The notes under the pieces were generated by a model. That model was not told where the DNA came from. It saw only the letters and a program-made list of their open reading frames with translations, and ran no database searches. Of a DNA stretch of 64,000 nt, positions 35,463 through 47,600 are shown one piece after another (within the stretch, counting starts at the first letter, position 1; the number at the start of each line of letters is the position of its first letter). The translations under genes and the position numbers were made by a program. This stretch comes from Mya arenaria. Taxonomy: Eukaryota; Mollusca; Bivalvia; Myida; Myidae. The DNA is taken from positions 782,556-846,555 of the forward strand of contig NC_069125.1 of assembly GCF_026914265.1 (NCBI RefSeq). Reading direction: 5' to 3'.

Positions 35463-38200
35463 GAGGTGGTAGCAAAGGAAATAATACCGTGAAAATATGT
35501 TTACAAAATTGTTGCTTGACCGCTACACATGTAGATCATCATTGGTCAGAAATGTCACAAATCAATGTGGAAATAGAGGGGTAGGGGTTAGAATGCTTGG
35601 TTCTGTGAACATTATCAGTTTTAATATGTTTTGCAAAACTTGACTATGAATGTGTACCAGCCTCATGCTTCAAAAACGTATTTATCGCCACCTGGCAATT
35701 TACGTGGTACAATGCACCTTAAGTGGCTACCAACAAACGACACAAACACCTTGAACATTCAACTTACTCGTAATTGAACGCTCTTTATCGTCCGACAACC
35801 TTAATGCGTTAGCGTTAAATACTAGCTATTTATTTTGCACTTTAATGTATTGTTTCACTGCATTGTTTGTGGGGTTCAATCTAATATTGTCTAGCACATA
35901 ATAGGTATATGAAACTGTAATGACGATTTCCTATACAATGGCAATACAGTATACTCGAAACGTATTTATTTCGTTGACTTTGATAAGAAGCCGCTGTTGT
36001 TTATTGGTGCAACATCTTCTCAATTCCTATTGGTATCTCATATGTGTTTTTCAATCAATGCAACAAAACAACACAATACAAAACATCAGACAGTTCTTTT
36101 GGACTGCTTCTTCTAAGTGGCTGAACAAATGAAAACCTCTTCACACGTGCGATTTACGATCCGTTCTGAACGTTTATTAATTGCAAAGTACCCTAAAACT
36201 GTTTACAAAACAAAAATAGTATTTATAGGCATGAACAAATCATTTTCCACTAAAAACATTATGCGAAGAATAAAGCAGAAATGGTTCACAATATGGATCA
36301 TAATTCTTAACGATTTACGGTGTATTAAGTTTTATTGAGAAAAAAAATAAACGCATCGTCGGTGTAATGTTTTCAAACTCATATTCTTTTTTCTTATCGG
36401 TTGCCAAGGGAATATTTTTCATAGATTAGCAATTAGTGTCATCATCGGGTTTAATAACCTGTTTCAATTAGTTTAGGGTACTGATTAGATGTATAAAAAG
36501 GAACACCTGAAACCGCTAATCTGAACTTTTATTACTTCTCGTGTTGCCATGAATGTCTTTTCAGCACGCAAAAATTACAACGCTGTAAAATTTCTAACCA
36601 GACTATGAATAGTGAACGGGAAGGCAAGACACGACAGAGGGAAGGCATGAAAGGCATAAAACATTTATTGGTTGGGATCGAGTACTCCTATACTGCTTCA
36701 AATACTTATGTGAAAACTACAGAAACAAGCTCAGTAGCCAAAAGTTTAAACATGAGCTCCGTATAATGGCACTGGGTAAACGGCAAAGACATAGAACATA
36801 AAACCATAGAAAGTCCTTTTTTTGTGACCGTTCCAAGACGATAACCTTAACAGATACTAATACTGATATTTTGATGGAGGTGTCGTCTGTATTTGTGGCG
36901 TTGTTTCTTTCGTTTTGTGTTTGTTAGGCTTTTACGTTGTTTCTCTTAACAGAGTATTCCCCGTTAAACGATTGGTGACTGGGTTTGTCCTTGTAGTTTT
37001 CATTGTATTATTATTAAACCAGATAAGAATAAATGAAGGAAAGAGATAAACGCCACGATTAAAGACGACAGACAAACGCGAGGATTTTGTTTGGCTTACA
37101 CACATTCCATCAATATACAGCTACATAGCTACATGCAGTCAGGCATGATCTGTATGCCTGTCAATTAAACCAAACAGCAATCCATATTTCTAACGAAGGC
37201 TAGGTACTGGTTTGTTCATAAAACGTTAGCAGTCACGTTTCTCCTAAATTGTTATTCGTCATGTTGTTTTATTACAGCGTGAATTTTTATCTCTGTAAAA
37301 CGATAAAACCATTCTTTATTTCTTAGTAATCTGTAGAGTAGTTTCAGATTTTGACATTTATTTGAGCAAGAAGTTCCATGGTATTTAAAAGCCCAGTTTA
37401 CTAAACAATTAAGTGTTTTTTTTTGACAAATCAAGCAAAATGGTTAACAACTATATTGTAGCAGCGCCCCGAGGTGGCGCAAACATGTTTTATCTACAAT
37501 ATATCCAGATCAATATCATACTGTCGAACTATGAACTTTTAAGGACCATGTCATAGGCAGTATAGTGCAGTTTTAACATATTGGCTCATAAAGATTGGAA
37601 ATGAAAAATGAACAAAATTGCACGATGGCTGGCTATCGAACTTGTCGTTTAAATAATAGTTGTTATTATTGAAAAAAATATACAGGAAGACAGACATGAC
37701 AGTGTGACGACATCAAACACATTGGTGATCACGTGGTTCCTGATTGTTAGAATCAAATGAACCTCACGTGCGATAACCAACCGCGCAAATTGGTTTTCTC
37801 CGGGTTTTCCGATTCCCCTACACCAAACAAGACAAATCTCTCGCGGTCAAACGAGAGTGGCTTAGCATAGGTTAATATAAATTATTTACAATTGTTGCAT
37901 GATAAATATAGTGTCAACTATATAAAATATTATTTTTTTGTAGTTTTATTCATTAAGCGTACATTACAAATCACATTAACACATAATGCATAACAAAGCA
38001 ATGCTAACAAGTACAGTTAAAACACATTACACAGTATACAAATTAACACATAAATTTATGTAAAGGCTTTTTAGTTTGATCAACCAGACACGTTAAAATT
38101 CAGTTTAAAAGCATTGCGTTGCGTGTGGCAGTTATATATAATTGTCACGTTAAGTTGTAGCAGGTATTGTCTTTCCTAGAACTGTTTTTTATAAGGTATT
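35463..38200. repeat. Type 2 upstream sequence and type 1 3' flank, unit 2
   Basis: Holds exon 2-end-like repeats near 35690 and 35790, the E-box module at 36144, an R1 fragment at 36720-36850 (-), the cctgtcaattaaac module near 37160, the SINE-tail relic at 37766-37862 and an AATAAA (minus) at 37945-37950. Against unit 4 it lacks about 460 bp near 37617. No exon 1 was recognised. Confidence 0.45.
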
Positions 38201-38250
38201 TAAACCATTTGTTGGCCGTCAAAATTAAGAAAAGAAATGGCTTTAATTGG

Positions 38251-40510
38251 TCACGATTTCACAAATGTCCGTATACATGTCTGGCCGCCTCCAGTCAGGA
38301 TCTGAAAGAGAAACAGAAAAAGTCAGAAAACAATTTTCACAATTTGTTTTTATCGACTTGTTAATGTTCGAAATTGTGAAATAAAAGTGACGTTATAACC
38401 CGCTCTCCTGTCCAAATCAAACTTCAGCATGCACAAGCCTTTGGCATGATTTGAACGACGGCGTTTCCGAAATGGCGTAACGCTCCCTTTTCTGAAAATC
38501 TTTTCAATTTGTTTTGTTTTGCCTTAAATCGTGAAATAAAAATGACAATATAACCCACTCTCCCGTCCACAAATTAAACGTCAGCATGCACAAATCTCAG
38601 GCAGTATTTGATCAACTTCCTTTCCGAAATCCGTTATCCTTTTTAGGCATTATTTAAAAAGAAAAGAAAACATGTGTCTAAACAAGTAGTGTGCTATTAG
38701 CATTGTGTCATTCTTTGTCGTTAAAACTCGATAGGCAGCTGTTATTAAGCGGCGCGAAATGAATAAAGTAACAGTGAAATGCCATAATGTGTAAGGAATA
38801 TTTTCAGCAATGCAATGATGAATTGCGAGATTCGTACTCTATGATTTTTGGACGGCAAATTGAACATTCTTGAAAACCTATCCTGATTATATGTGGGCAA
38901 TGACATTAGTTTGACTTTATAAATACGACGTCATGGCGACATATCTTTAACTTCCCCAAAGATATGAAGCGTCTTTTGAACCTGCCACAGCTCGTAACAG
39001 ACGTTATGAAAGAAAGTGCCACATGGGTATCATAATTAATTTGATGCGATTACGATACATGGAAAATATGTGATCACAATTAAGCCATATGATCAAGTAT
39101 GATACATGATAAAAATAGTATTTTACGAAAATATATGCTGAACTCTATTTTTTTGTGTTGAAATATCAAGCAAAGAATATCGTTCAAAAGTCATGCAGTT
39201 CGCCATACTAATTAGGACTGTTTAAAACATCATATATTGCATGAGTTGCGTTTAAATGGCACAGCTGTATTGTCACTTTTTATTTAAAAAAAGCCTATGT
39301 AGGCATATAAACCCAGTTTACTAACAGTAAACAAGGTGTAATCACACGCCATTGTCATTGTTATGAACCGTTCGATCCGGAAAATGATAACTTTGAGCAT
39401 AAATCATAATAACATAAGAACGTACTGGTTGTGCATGTTTTTCGCGTATATTAAAAGCGTTTGACTTGCAGATAGAATGTAACGTTTGATGGAAATCAGA
39501 GGATTACGCATGACTTATCACAGACTGTTATTCAATCTAAATAATCTGCCCATTGAGATGGTGCGATGAATGATATTGCAGCTCATATTGTTGTATCAAT
39601 TATGATAAAAGTTGTTATGGATTCTAAGCCTTCTGAAAAGTCTAAATCGATTGTTGATTGCAATTATAACATTTCTGCTTTAATTCGTTCATAAAAGCCA
39701 GCTTTTAACACCAAAATAGACATTACTTTCTGTTTGGCATTCCATTAATATTAACTCCTGTCACATGATAATCAAATAGATGTAACGTCATACCATTGTG
39801 AGCGTGTCTCCAGAGCCCTGTCGCACATGCTGACATTCGAAGCCATCTTCGGACTGCTTCTCAACCAGTTTTTCCCCGTCAACCGAAAACACCACCGTAG
39901 TTTTTTCAAATAATGGTTAAACAGACAAACAATTATTATTTAAAAAAAAAAACTAACAAAGACATTGATTATTTACAATGATATAGGAAATATATGCAAT
40001 GCAAAGCTGTTCTATCGATAAAGTGTTCTGCATCTGACATTTTGGCTTGTAGATATGAACTTCTTCTATTATGTTATATACAAAGAAACTAAACTTGGCA
40101 AATAAGTCTCTCAAGACATGACCATTGATTCACATGGTGAAGTATAATTTATTTATCACTTTAATTAAAGGCTATTGATCTTGTTATTATTTGTTTTTAA
40201 CTCCAACAGCAAATAAAAATGTTGTCTTTACTTAATACAGAAGTTGTCAGTTAGTCCAACCTTGTTAGACTACCATTCGTTATTATGCATTCATGACCAA
40301 GCAAACCACGACTAGGCACGTAACAGTCAGTTCATACTTTCACTTTTCGTCCATCAAGCGTGATTGAGTCAATGGCCTCTCCTAGTTTGAAGGTCAGAGA
40401 CTTTGCGCCCATCACTGTTGTCGAAGTCTCGTCTGCCGAGAACTCCTGGGTCATTCCGGAACCGTCGGACAGATGCTTGTGAGCATCCGCCCGTTTATCG
40501 TCACCTACAC
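38251..40510 (-). pseudogene. FABP copy, type 1, unit 2: exons 2-4, exon 3 acceptor lost
   Basis: Exon 2 is 40510-40338 (173 nt), exon 3 39895-39794 and exon 4 38301-38251. All frames are open. Exon 2 reads GVGDDKRADAHKHLSDGSGM, then SADETSTTVMGAKS: five residues around GDTW are missing through a 14-bp deletion plus a 1-bp deletion. The acceptor before exon 3 reads ctacg, where sisters have ctacag, so normal splicing should fail. Exon 4 ends in QTCIRTFVKS as in the complete gene. No exon 1 exists; the homologous stretch ends exactly at its donor (44883). Probably dead, though recently so. Confidence 0.75.
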
Positions 40511-42525
40511 CTAAAGAGAAAGAACGGAGAATAACGTGTGGATGTGCGCTCACTTATCGCCTAATACACCTTAAGGGAAACACAGGACATTATATTCAAT
40601 ATGATGCTTGTCTAGTTGTCCCCTAACTAATAACATTTGCGAATAATAGCAATAAAAGCAGAAATGATTCTCAAAATGGATCATTATACGAAACAATGAA
40701 AGTGTATTAATATTAGTTGAGATAAATAAACTCAGCGTCTGTGGAATATGTTTACAAACTCAAATTCTTCTTTTCGGTTGCCAAGGGAATGGTTTCCTTG
40801 ATTAGCAATTAGTATCACCCTTGGTTTTAGTAACTAGTTTCAATTAGCTTCGGTTATTGAGTAGATGTAAAAATGATTATTCAAGAAATGCCTTTTCGAA
40901 ATTTTTCTAGTACTGCCAGAATGCCTATTCTGTTGTTAGTTTATACTGATTTATTTTAGCTCGATAACTGAATGCTGATATGAACCAATTTCGAGTCCAT
41001 TTACAAGGCAGACACCAGTACTGGCGTCTTTTTGGAGAGGCCATGAAACCGACAACTTCAATACCACTAGACCTTCTGATCATCTTAAAGCGCATTACAA
41101 TACGGTTTAACATCTAACCCGACATTGATGATAACATTAAATACTGATAAGGAATCAAATGGAACGGGCAAAGAAACACAAGAGAGAAACAAAAGAATTT
41201 GAAACAAGATAAGAAGAACGGAATCATAAAGACGATAGGCAGAAGCGAGGAAGGAATGTTTAACACGGATTGTTCCACTATACATGCCTTTTATATTTTT
41301 TGGGGGAATATTTTTCTTGCAAATGTGTTTAACGATTCTCGAGTTATGGTCTACACGACTAGGGCATCGGCGCGCCGATTACGACAACGTTTTGCCACAA
41401 TGAAAAGGCTGAGATGCCTTTAAAAACAACGTCAAAACAGAGGGCTACAATTGCATTCCATCCTGACATGCACCTGTCCTTGTTCATTTATACATTATTT
41501 TTATACATTTTAAAGGGGCACACTATAGATCGATGCTTTTTTAATTTAAAGCATTATCATGTTAAAATCATTTTACTTTAATCATAAACACCAAAATAAA
41601 AGATATTATTTAGGTACCGATAATCAAATCCAAGCCTTTAACAGAAGATATTTTTATTAATTGTTACGTGACCACAAATTTACTAGTTAAAAAGCCCCAA
41701 AATATCGCTAATATTTGAATCTGTATCTAAATCATATGCATTTTTGTTTGTTTTGATCATTAATGTCAAATGAGTTAAACACAAAAATGCAAATAAAACA
41801 TGCCTCGACCTATATTGTGCACCTTTCAAATGGAATCACTAACAATAACTACCTACACAATCAACTCATCATGATGTACATTTATATTAATTTGCACTAT
41901 AACAGTAATGACAAGCGGGCTTCTATGCCCATTATTTCAGCTGTCAATACCTGTGCGGTTGTGATAATGTATTCGTAATGTACTCGTACAATGGTCTGTC
42001 ACTAAGCGTAGTCACTTGGTCATTACATATTCATATCTCTTTTATTTAGTGTTGATCCTAATGGAAATATATAAGCGATGTTGCATACATGTATAATTGA
42101 TTTGATATCATGTAAAGCTATTGGGTTATTGAATCGAATGTTGTTACGTTTACAATTTAATGACCAAGTAATAGCATGCAGAAAATATTTCACGAATTGC
42201 AGGAAATATGATTCTGAGGTATGGCTGGAATGTGGCATTAGCTGTGCAATTTATTACTTAAAGGCGTGTTAGCTAGGTTCATGATATATTCACTTAAACA
42301 ACATTAATGCAGAATTATCTTATAAATCCTTAACATTTATTAAAACTTTTTCAATATAAAGCGAAAGCTAGTGAGTATAATTTAGCACACATTTACTAAG
42401 TATAAACAAGTATTTTACTACCAATATCAATGAAATGAAACATGCCGAAAAAGAATAAATTTATTGTTTTATAATGTGATATCACATTTTTCATTTTAAG
42501 AAATAACAATAAGTTTTCATTATGT
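40511..42525. repeat. Intron 1 sequence of unit 2
   Basis: Colinear with 24430-27700 of unit 1. Against unit 4 a stretch of about 620 bp (62.98-63.60 kb there, including the E-box module) is missing at about 40622. Open frames here (for example 41199-41423 +) are not conserved between units and are not called. Confidence 0.45.
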
Positions 42526-42533
42526 AAGAACAC

Positions 42534-44613
42534 TTTCAGATGCCAAAGGTTGTGTTACGAATAACGGTTTTTTTCCGAGTTCTTAAATATACGTAAAGGT
42601 GTGAGACAAGGATGCCCTCTTTCCCCGTATTTATTCATTTGTTGCATCGAATTATTGTCTATTAAAATCAGTAAAAATGAGAATATTAAAGGTATAAAGG
42701 TAAACAATATTGGCCTAAAACAAACTCTATTTGCGGACGATGCTAGTTTCATTTTAGATGGATCAAAAAAATCCTTCGACACTCTTATTAAAACTTTAGA
42801 TAATTACGGAAGAATATCAGGATTAACTCTTAACAAATCGAAGTCCTCAATTTTAAGGCTAGGATCACTGAAAGATAACAAAACAAGATTCTGCGATAGC
42901 AATTTCGAATGTAACATGAACACAGCGCAGGCACTAGGAATTATATTCAGTAACAATTCAAAAATCCTAAATGAATTGAATTTCAAAGATAAAATGCTGG
43001 AATTCGAAGCCTGTTTAGAAAAATGGAAAAAATGGAATCTTTCGCTCTTAGGAAAAATAACAGTTCTGAAAACGTTTGCAATTCCAAAGTCATTGTACTT
43101 GAATCACCCTCACATACATTTTTAAATAATATTGAACAAAAACTGTTTAAATATTTATGGGACAATAAACCTGATAAAGTTTCAAGAAATCAGATTATAC
43201 AAACTTATGAAAATGGAGGTTAAAAAATGCTAGACATATTAAAATTCGAATGTGCAATAAAATCAAGTTGGGTTACACGAATGCTGTTTCAAAAAGATTC
43301 AAAATGGGTAAAAATATATGAAAATATTATGGTTAGATTTGGAAAAGATTTTATTTTCAAATGTAATCTAGTCCCAAACAAAATTGATAGGCTTGAAATA
43401 AAATCGAAATTTCTTCGTGATATAATTAAATCATGGGCAAGTGTAACATTTAGAAAAGAAGTAAACTTTATAGCGAAAGAAACTATTTTGAACAATAGGT
43501 ACATTAGACAACAAAACGATGACACATTTTTTTTATAAGAATTGGTACAGCAAAGGTGTACAATACATTGAGCATCTGTATAACTTTCAACAAAAACAGT
43601 TTTACAATTTTGAGGATCTACACAGACTATACGATATTAACCAACATGATTACATGAAATATTACACGCTTTTGAAGTGTATTCCTCAAAATTGGAAATC
43701 AAAAGTAAAATTAGAGGAAATGAATTACAATGTACCTACGTTTTCTTTTAAATAAGGTGACTGAAAATACTAAAATATGCAAGCTGGTATACCCGAAACT
43801 CATTTTAAACCAAAAACCAGTGCAAAATGGGAAAGAAGGAATATGGGAGGCAGAACTAAGCGTAAATGATCTAAATTGGAAAAATATTCATACCCAATAA
43901 TTCAAACTTTGCATTGATACCAAATTAAGAGCATTTCAGTACAAATTTCTTCTTATAATACTGCCTGATAATAGTAAACTTTATCGATACAATATTAGTT
44001 CTTGCAGTCTATGTGATTTTTGCTCAATGTATATAGATTCGAACAAAAATATGTTTTGGGAATGCCATTCCACCTAAATATTCTGGAACAAAATAACAAG
44101 CTTTCTTACAAGCATATTTGAGGTTGATATTTCGACAATAAATTACAGTGAGGTCACTTTTTGTAACTTTAAGTCTTTAAATGGAAATTATGAATATGCA
44201 ATTAACTTCGTTATTCTTCTTGCAAAATACTTTATTTTTAAATCAAAGTGAGAAGGAAGTACGCCTTTCTTCGAGGCTTTTGTTCCATATTTCTCAAAGA
44301 GACTGCAATCTGAAAAGATAATAGCTATGGCCAAAAATAAATTGCATACGTTTCTTGGTAGATGGATCCTAGTTCTTAACAAGCTTAATTCTTGAATACC
44401 GCAAGTTTACACCAATGTAAGAATGTAAATTTCATCCACATTGCTTTCTTGCCTTCTTCTATCTAACATTTTTTACTTTCTTAACTAACACCCAAAAAAC
44501 AGAAAAAAACAACAAATATTTTCTTCATGATTGAATTTGGAACACGACTTTTGTATACTTTATGAATATATGTATGATGTACATGTATATTTCAGAAAAT
44601 AAAATTGAAAAAA
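42534..44613 (+). mobile_element. 5'-truncated LINE insertion with 8-bp target duplication
   Basis: A non-LTR retrotransposon ORF2 3' half. The RT domain has RQGCPLSPYLF (42604-42636) and the active-site FADDASFIL (about 42733-42759), followed by LLGKITVLKTFAIPKSLYL (43.04-43.10 kb), NKPDK (43.16 kb) and a Cys-rich FWECH end (about 44.05 kb). The frame is broken several times. The 3' end is A-rich. AAGAACAC stands on both sides (42526-42533 and 44614-44621). Unit 1 at about 27708 is uninterrupted (cattataagaaaacgtgaac). The family is the same as that of the minus LINE at 17.7-18.8 kb. Confidence 0.9.
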
Positions 44614-44621
44614 AAGAACAC

Positions 44622-44883
44622 GTGAAAACAAAGATTACATTAGTTATTAAATGAAATTAGTTGAATTATTCTGAAAATATTGACTGTACCCTTTCGCATG
44701 TTATGGATACATTTGTTCTACCAAATCCATAGGAAAAGTCAGGTATTGACTTGATAATTCACTGTGACAACTTTCAGCTCTTGCCAATGTGAAACTGTTT
44801 GTGAACAAGGCAATACACACAGCAACAACCGCATCATTAATGTCATGTCGTGAGTCAAAAAGATCGTTAACGTCAAACTTATG
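44622..44883 (-). pseudogene. Intron 1 start of the unit 2 FABP, exon 1 missing
   Basis: Matches unit 1 sequence at 27710-27989 (accgcatcattaatgtca, gtcaaaaag, cgttaacgtcaaactta). It breaks off within the donor trinucleotide of exon 1. Unit 1 continues caatcgctttcat (exon 1), whereas unit 2 continues tgactgaaataac, which is upstream-module DNA. The duplication or deletion breakpoint therefore removed exon 1 and its promoter. Confidence 0.75.
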
Positions 44884-45869
44884 ACTGAAATAACTTTATA
44901 GTAAAGTCAAGTCATGTACACTTTATTTAATCTGGGTCAGACCTTTTATAATACTAAATCTACATGAGTATTATCTTCTTGATCTATGCAAAGCGTACAT
45001 TCTATAATCCTAACTATTACGACAATCAAGTGAACTCATTGGCCTTTGTGAAACGCCGCACATCCGCCGTGTTTATACGTGCTGTCTCAAAATATTCTAA
45101 GCATTATGTCTGATAAAAACCTACTAGAATGTCTTGGCAACACGCGTATTATAAAGGTACTGATAAACCCATTCAGGCATTGCCATCATGACTGTCAATT
45201 AAACTTATTAGAAAACAATGATTCTGATGTAGGCGAAGTTAACAAACATACATGACATATATCGTATTCGACGTTATAAAGTAACAGTCACGTTTCTTTT
45301 TAATTGTTATTCATCTTGTTCGCATATATACCCCTTTTTATAGATAAATAATGTCTGGTTATCCGTGTTTATCTGAAGGAGAAGTTTAACATTTGACATG
45401 GTTGATGCAATAAGTGCCACGGTATTTAAAGACTAAATACTAAAGCTTCGTCAGGTCTTTTTTTTTCAAAGAAGCTGAACACGTTTCTCTGGCAAATACA
45501 ACAATCTTTGAAAGCAATTGACTGAATATAAAGAGTGGAGAACGTAAAAATGGCCAAATGTTTAGAATTCTAGAGCGAAATTTGTCATCTGGCTCATTCT
45601 CGCAAACGTCAAGAACCAGTGCTTACCAGTAATAACAAACAGATGCTTATAAAAAAAGAAGAGTGGGTAAAGGTGGGCACATTTTGAATATTCCAGGGCT
45701 TGAGTTGATTTATTTTGCCTATAATCTTTGTAATTATCGGGCATTTCTAGTATGAGCGGACAAGAAAGTATGACGACTTGAACGACGCCACAGGACACAA
45801 TGGTGGCCGTATGATCCCTTTTAATCTGATATTCTATGCGGTCATTAAACAAAATATGTGAATATGCTT

Positions 45870-47600
45870 TGTAATTTTATTTATTTAACGTACATAATAA
45901 GTCACATTAAAACACAAAACATCACAAAGAAATTTTATTAACTACAGTTGAAATACTAAACACAGTGGTAAAATGCACATTAGTGTATCCATTGAAATCT
46001 GCTGCAAAAGACTTGATGAACACGGGTAAATATAGATTGTTGTTCAAAGGCAAAATTTTGACGTAAGTTTAATCAGGTTTAGGTTTGCTAACCTAACAAT
46101 TCTTGATAAACATACCTATTTTTTATATATATATAGTATGTGTGCACTGTGATGTTTGTGGAGTTTTGTGCTGTTCTTCTATGTTTTTTTGTGATTTTAT
46201 GTTCTATGTCTTTGGCGTTTACCCAGTGCCACTAAACCGGGTTTATGTTTAAACTTTTTGCTACTGAGCTTGTTTCTGTAGCTTTTTGCATACATATTGC
46301 TTAAATATGGTTTAAATTGGCTATTCAAAAACAAGCAGGCCGTCAATATGAGTTAAAAAGGGAATGACTTTAACTGGTCACGATATCCCAAATGTCTGTG
46401 TAAAAGTGTTTTACCTAACACTCGCGTTTCATTTTCAAGAAATTTCTTCAACCAATTTACAGCACAGTAAACACGGCTTAACATGTACTGTTATTCAATC
46501 TATAGATTCTTACGATATTGAATGATGTTGATGTTGGTATTAATAACAGTGCAGGTTACATTGTCGTAACAAACATGAAGATTGTTGAAGCGCTGGTTAA
46601 CTAGTCTTTGCAGTGGACATCAAATTAACAAAACAACTATATTAATTGAGGATGCGCAGTTGAACATCTAAACGCATCAAATTTGAAGTATCGAGCAATT
46701 GAAGGTTTAGTTGTCATTATATAATTAAAAGACGCTTTAAATTTATTCGCTTTCATCAAGAATTTAGATCATCCCATAAACAAACTTAATAGAATTGTAC
46801 ATACTGCATTATTGAGGGAATTATTACATAGATGTAACGTCATACCATTGTGTGAATGTCTCTAAGACCCATGGTTTAAACCCGTCTCCGGACTGCTTCT
46901 CCTGCAGTTTGTCGCCGTCAACCGAATACTCTTCGTTTAGTTATTGAAATAATGATAGAAAAAGAGCATAACCGCAACAAACATAAATATACGAGAAAAA
47001 TATATCGCATTGTTTATAGTAAAAACTCGATAAAAACGCTTGTCGTACACACATAGGAAACATTACAGCTACATCGGTGCAGTACGTATTTATAACGCTT
47101 GACGTTTGTTTGCTTGTATTTTGATTTCCATTATTATAATTCACGAAGCATTGTTCATTACATAGACTAATATTTAATTTTACATGAGTTAATTTTATTC
47201 AAAGGTTTGTTGTTTTTCGCATTGTTTATAGTAATTTAGCTGAGTTTGTTGTACTTGAATTTCAGTTATATTTTTTATAATGTATATCAATTTTTCTTTC
47301 AGTTCTTAACGTCTACTTCTAGTACAAAAGTTGCCTTCAGCTAAGACAGTATGTATCAGTTAATACAAGCCTCTTAGACTCCCCATTGATTATTCTCCCA
47401 TAAAAAAGGTTAATAACATTATAATCACGAATAAGTGGTATTAATAGGTTCACTTTCCGGCCATCAAGTGTGACGGATTCAATAGCCTCTCCGAGTTTAA
47501 AGGTCAGCGACATGGCCCTCATTACGATTTACGTCGACAGTGTCCAAATATCACCGTCCTCCGAGAACTCCTGGACACGTCGGATATTTAACGACCGCTC
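45870..47600 (-). pseudogene. FABP pseudogene, type 2, unit 3 (copy H)
   Basis: Exon 2 relic at about 47600-47449 reads VQEFSEDGDIWTLST, a stop, then IVMRAMSLTFKLGEAIESV and LDGRKV. Its 5' third is deleted and its donor is aacctat, not GT. Exon 3 relic at about 46945-46854 begins EYSVDGDKLQEKQSGDGFK and then lacks 13 nt. An exon 4 stub survives at 46370-46402. An R1 element lies at 46078-46305. It shares the donor loss and shortened exon 3 with copy F. Confidence 0.75.
46078..46305 (+). mobile_element. Interspersed repeat R1, truncated copy
   Basis: Starts at aacctaacaattcttgataa and runs through tctttggcgtttaccc to ctactgagcttgtttctg. The gggataagagtg end and the accgttccaaggcgg part are missing. 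It lies inside the 3' part of copy H. Confidence 0.6.

Larger units (their letters stand above)
31413..44883. repeat. Tandem segmental duplication, unit 2
   Basis: Colinear with unit 1 (from about 16440), unit 3 (44884-55099) and unit 4 (55100 onward). It carries a type 2 FABP relic (33.1-35.5 kb), a type 1 FABP copy (38.2-40.5 kb) and intron 1 sequence to 44883, where it ends at the position of the exon 1 donor. It closely resembles unit 4 by eye, apart from insertions (MITE, R1, LINE) and deletions. Confidence 0.75.
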
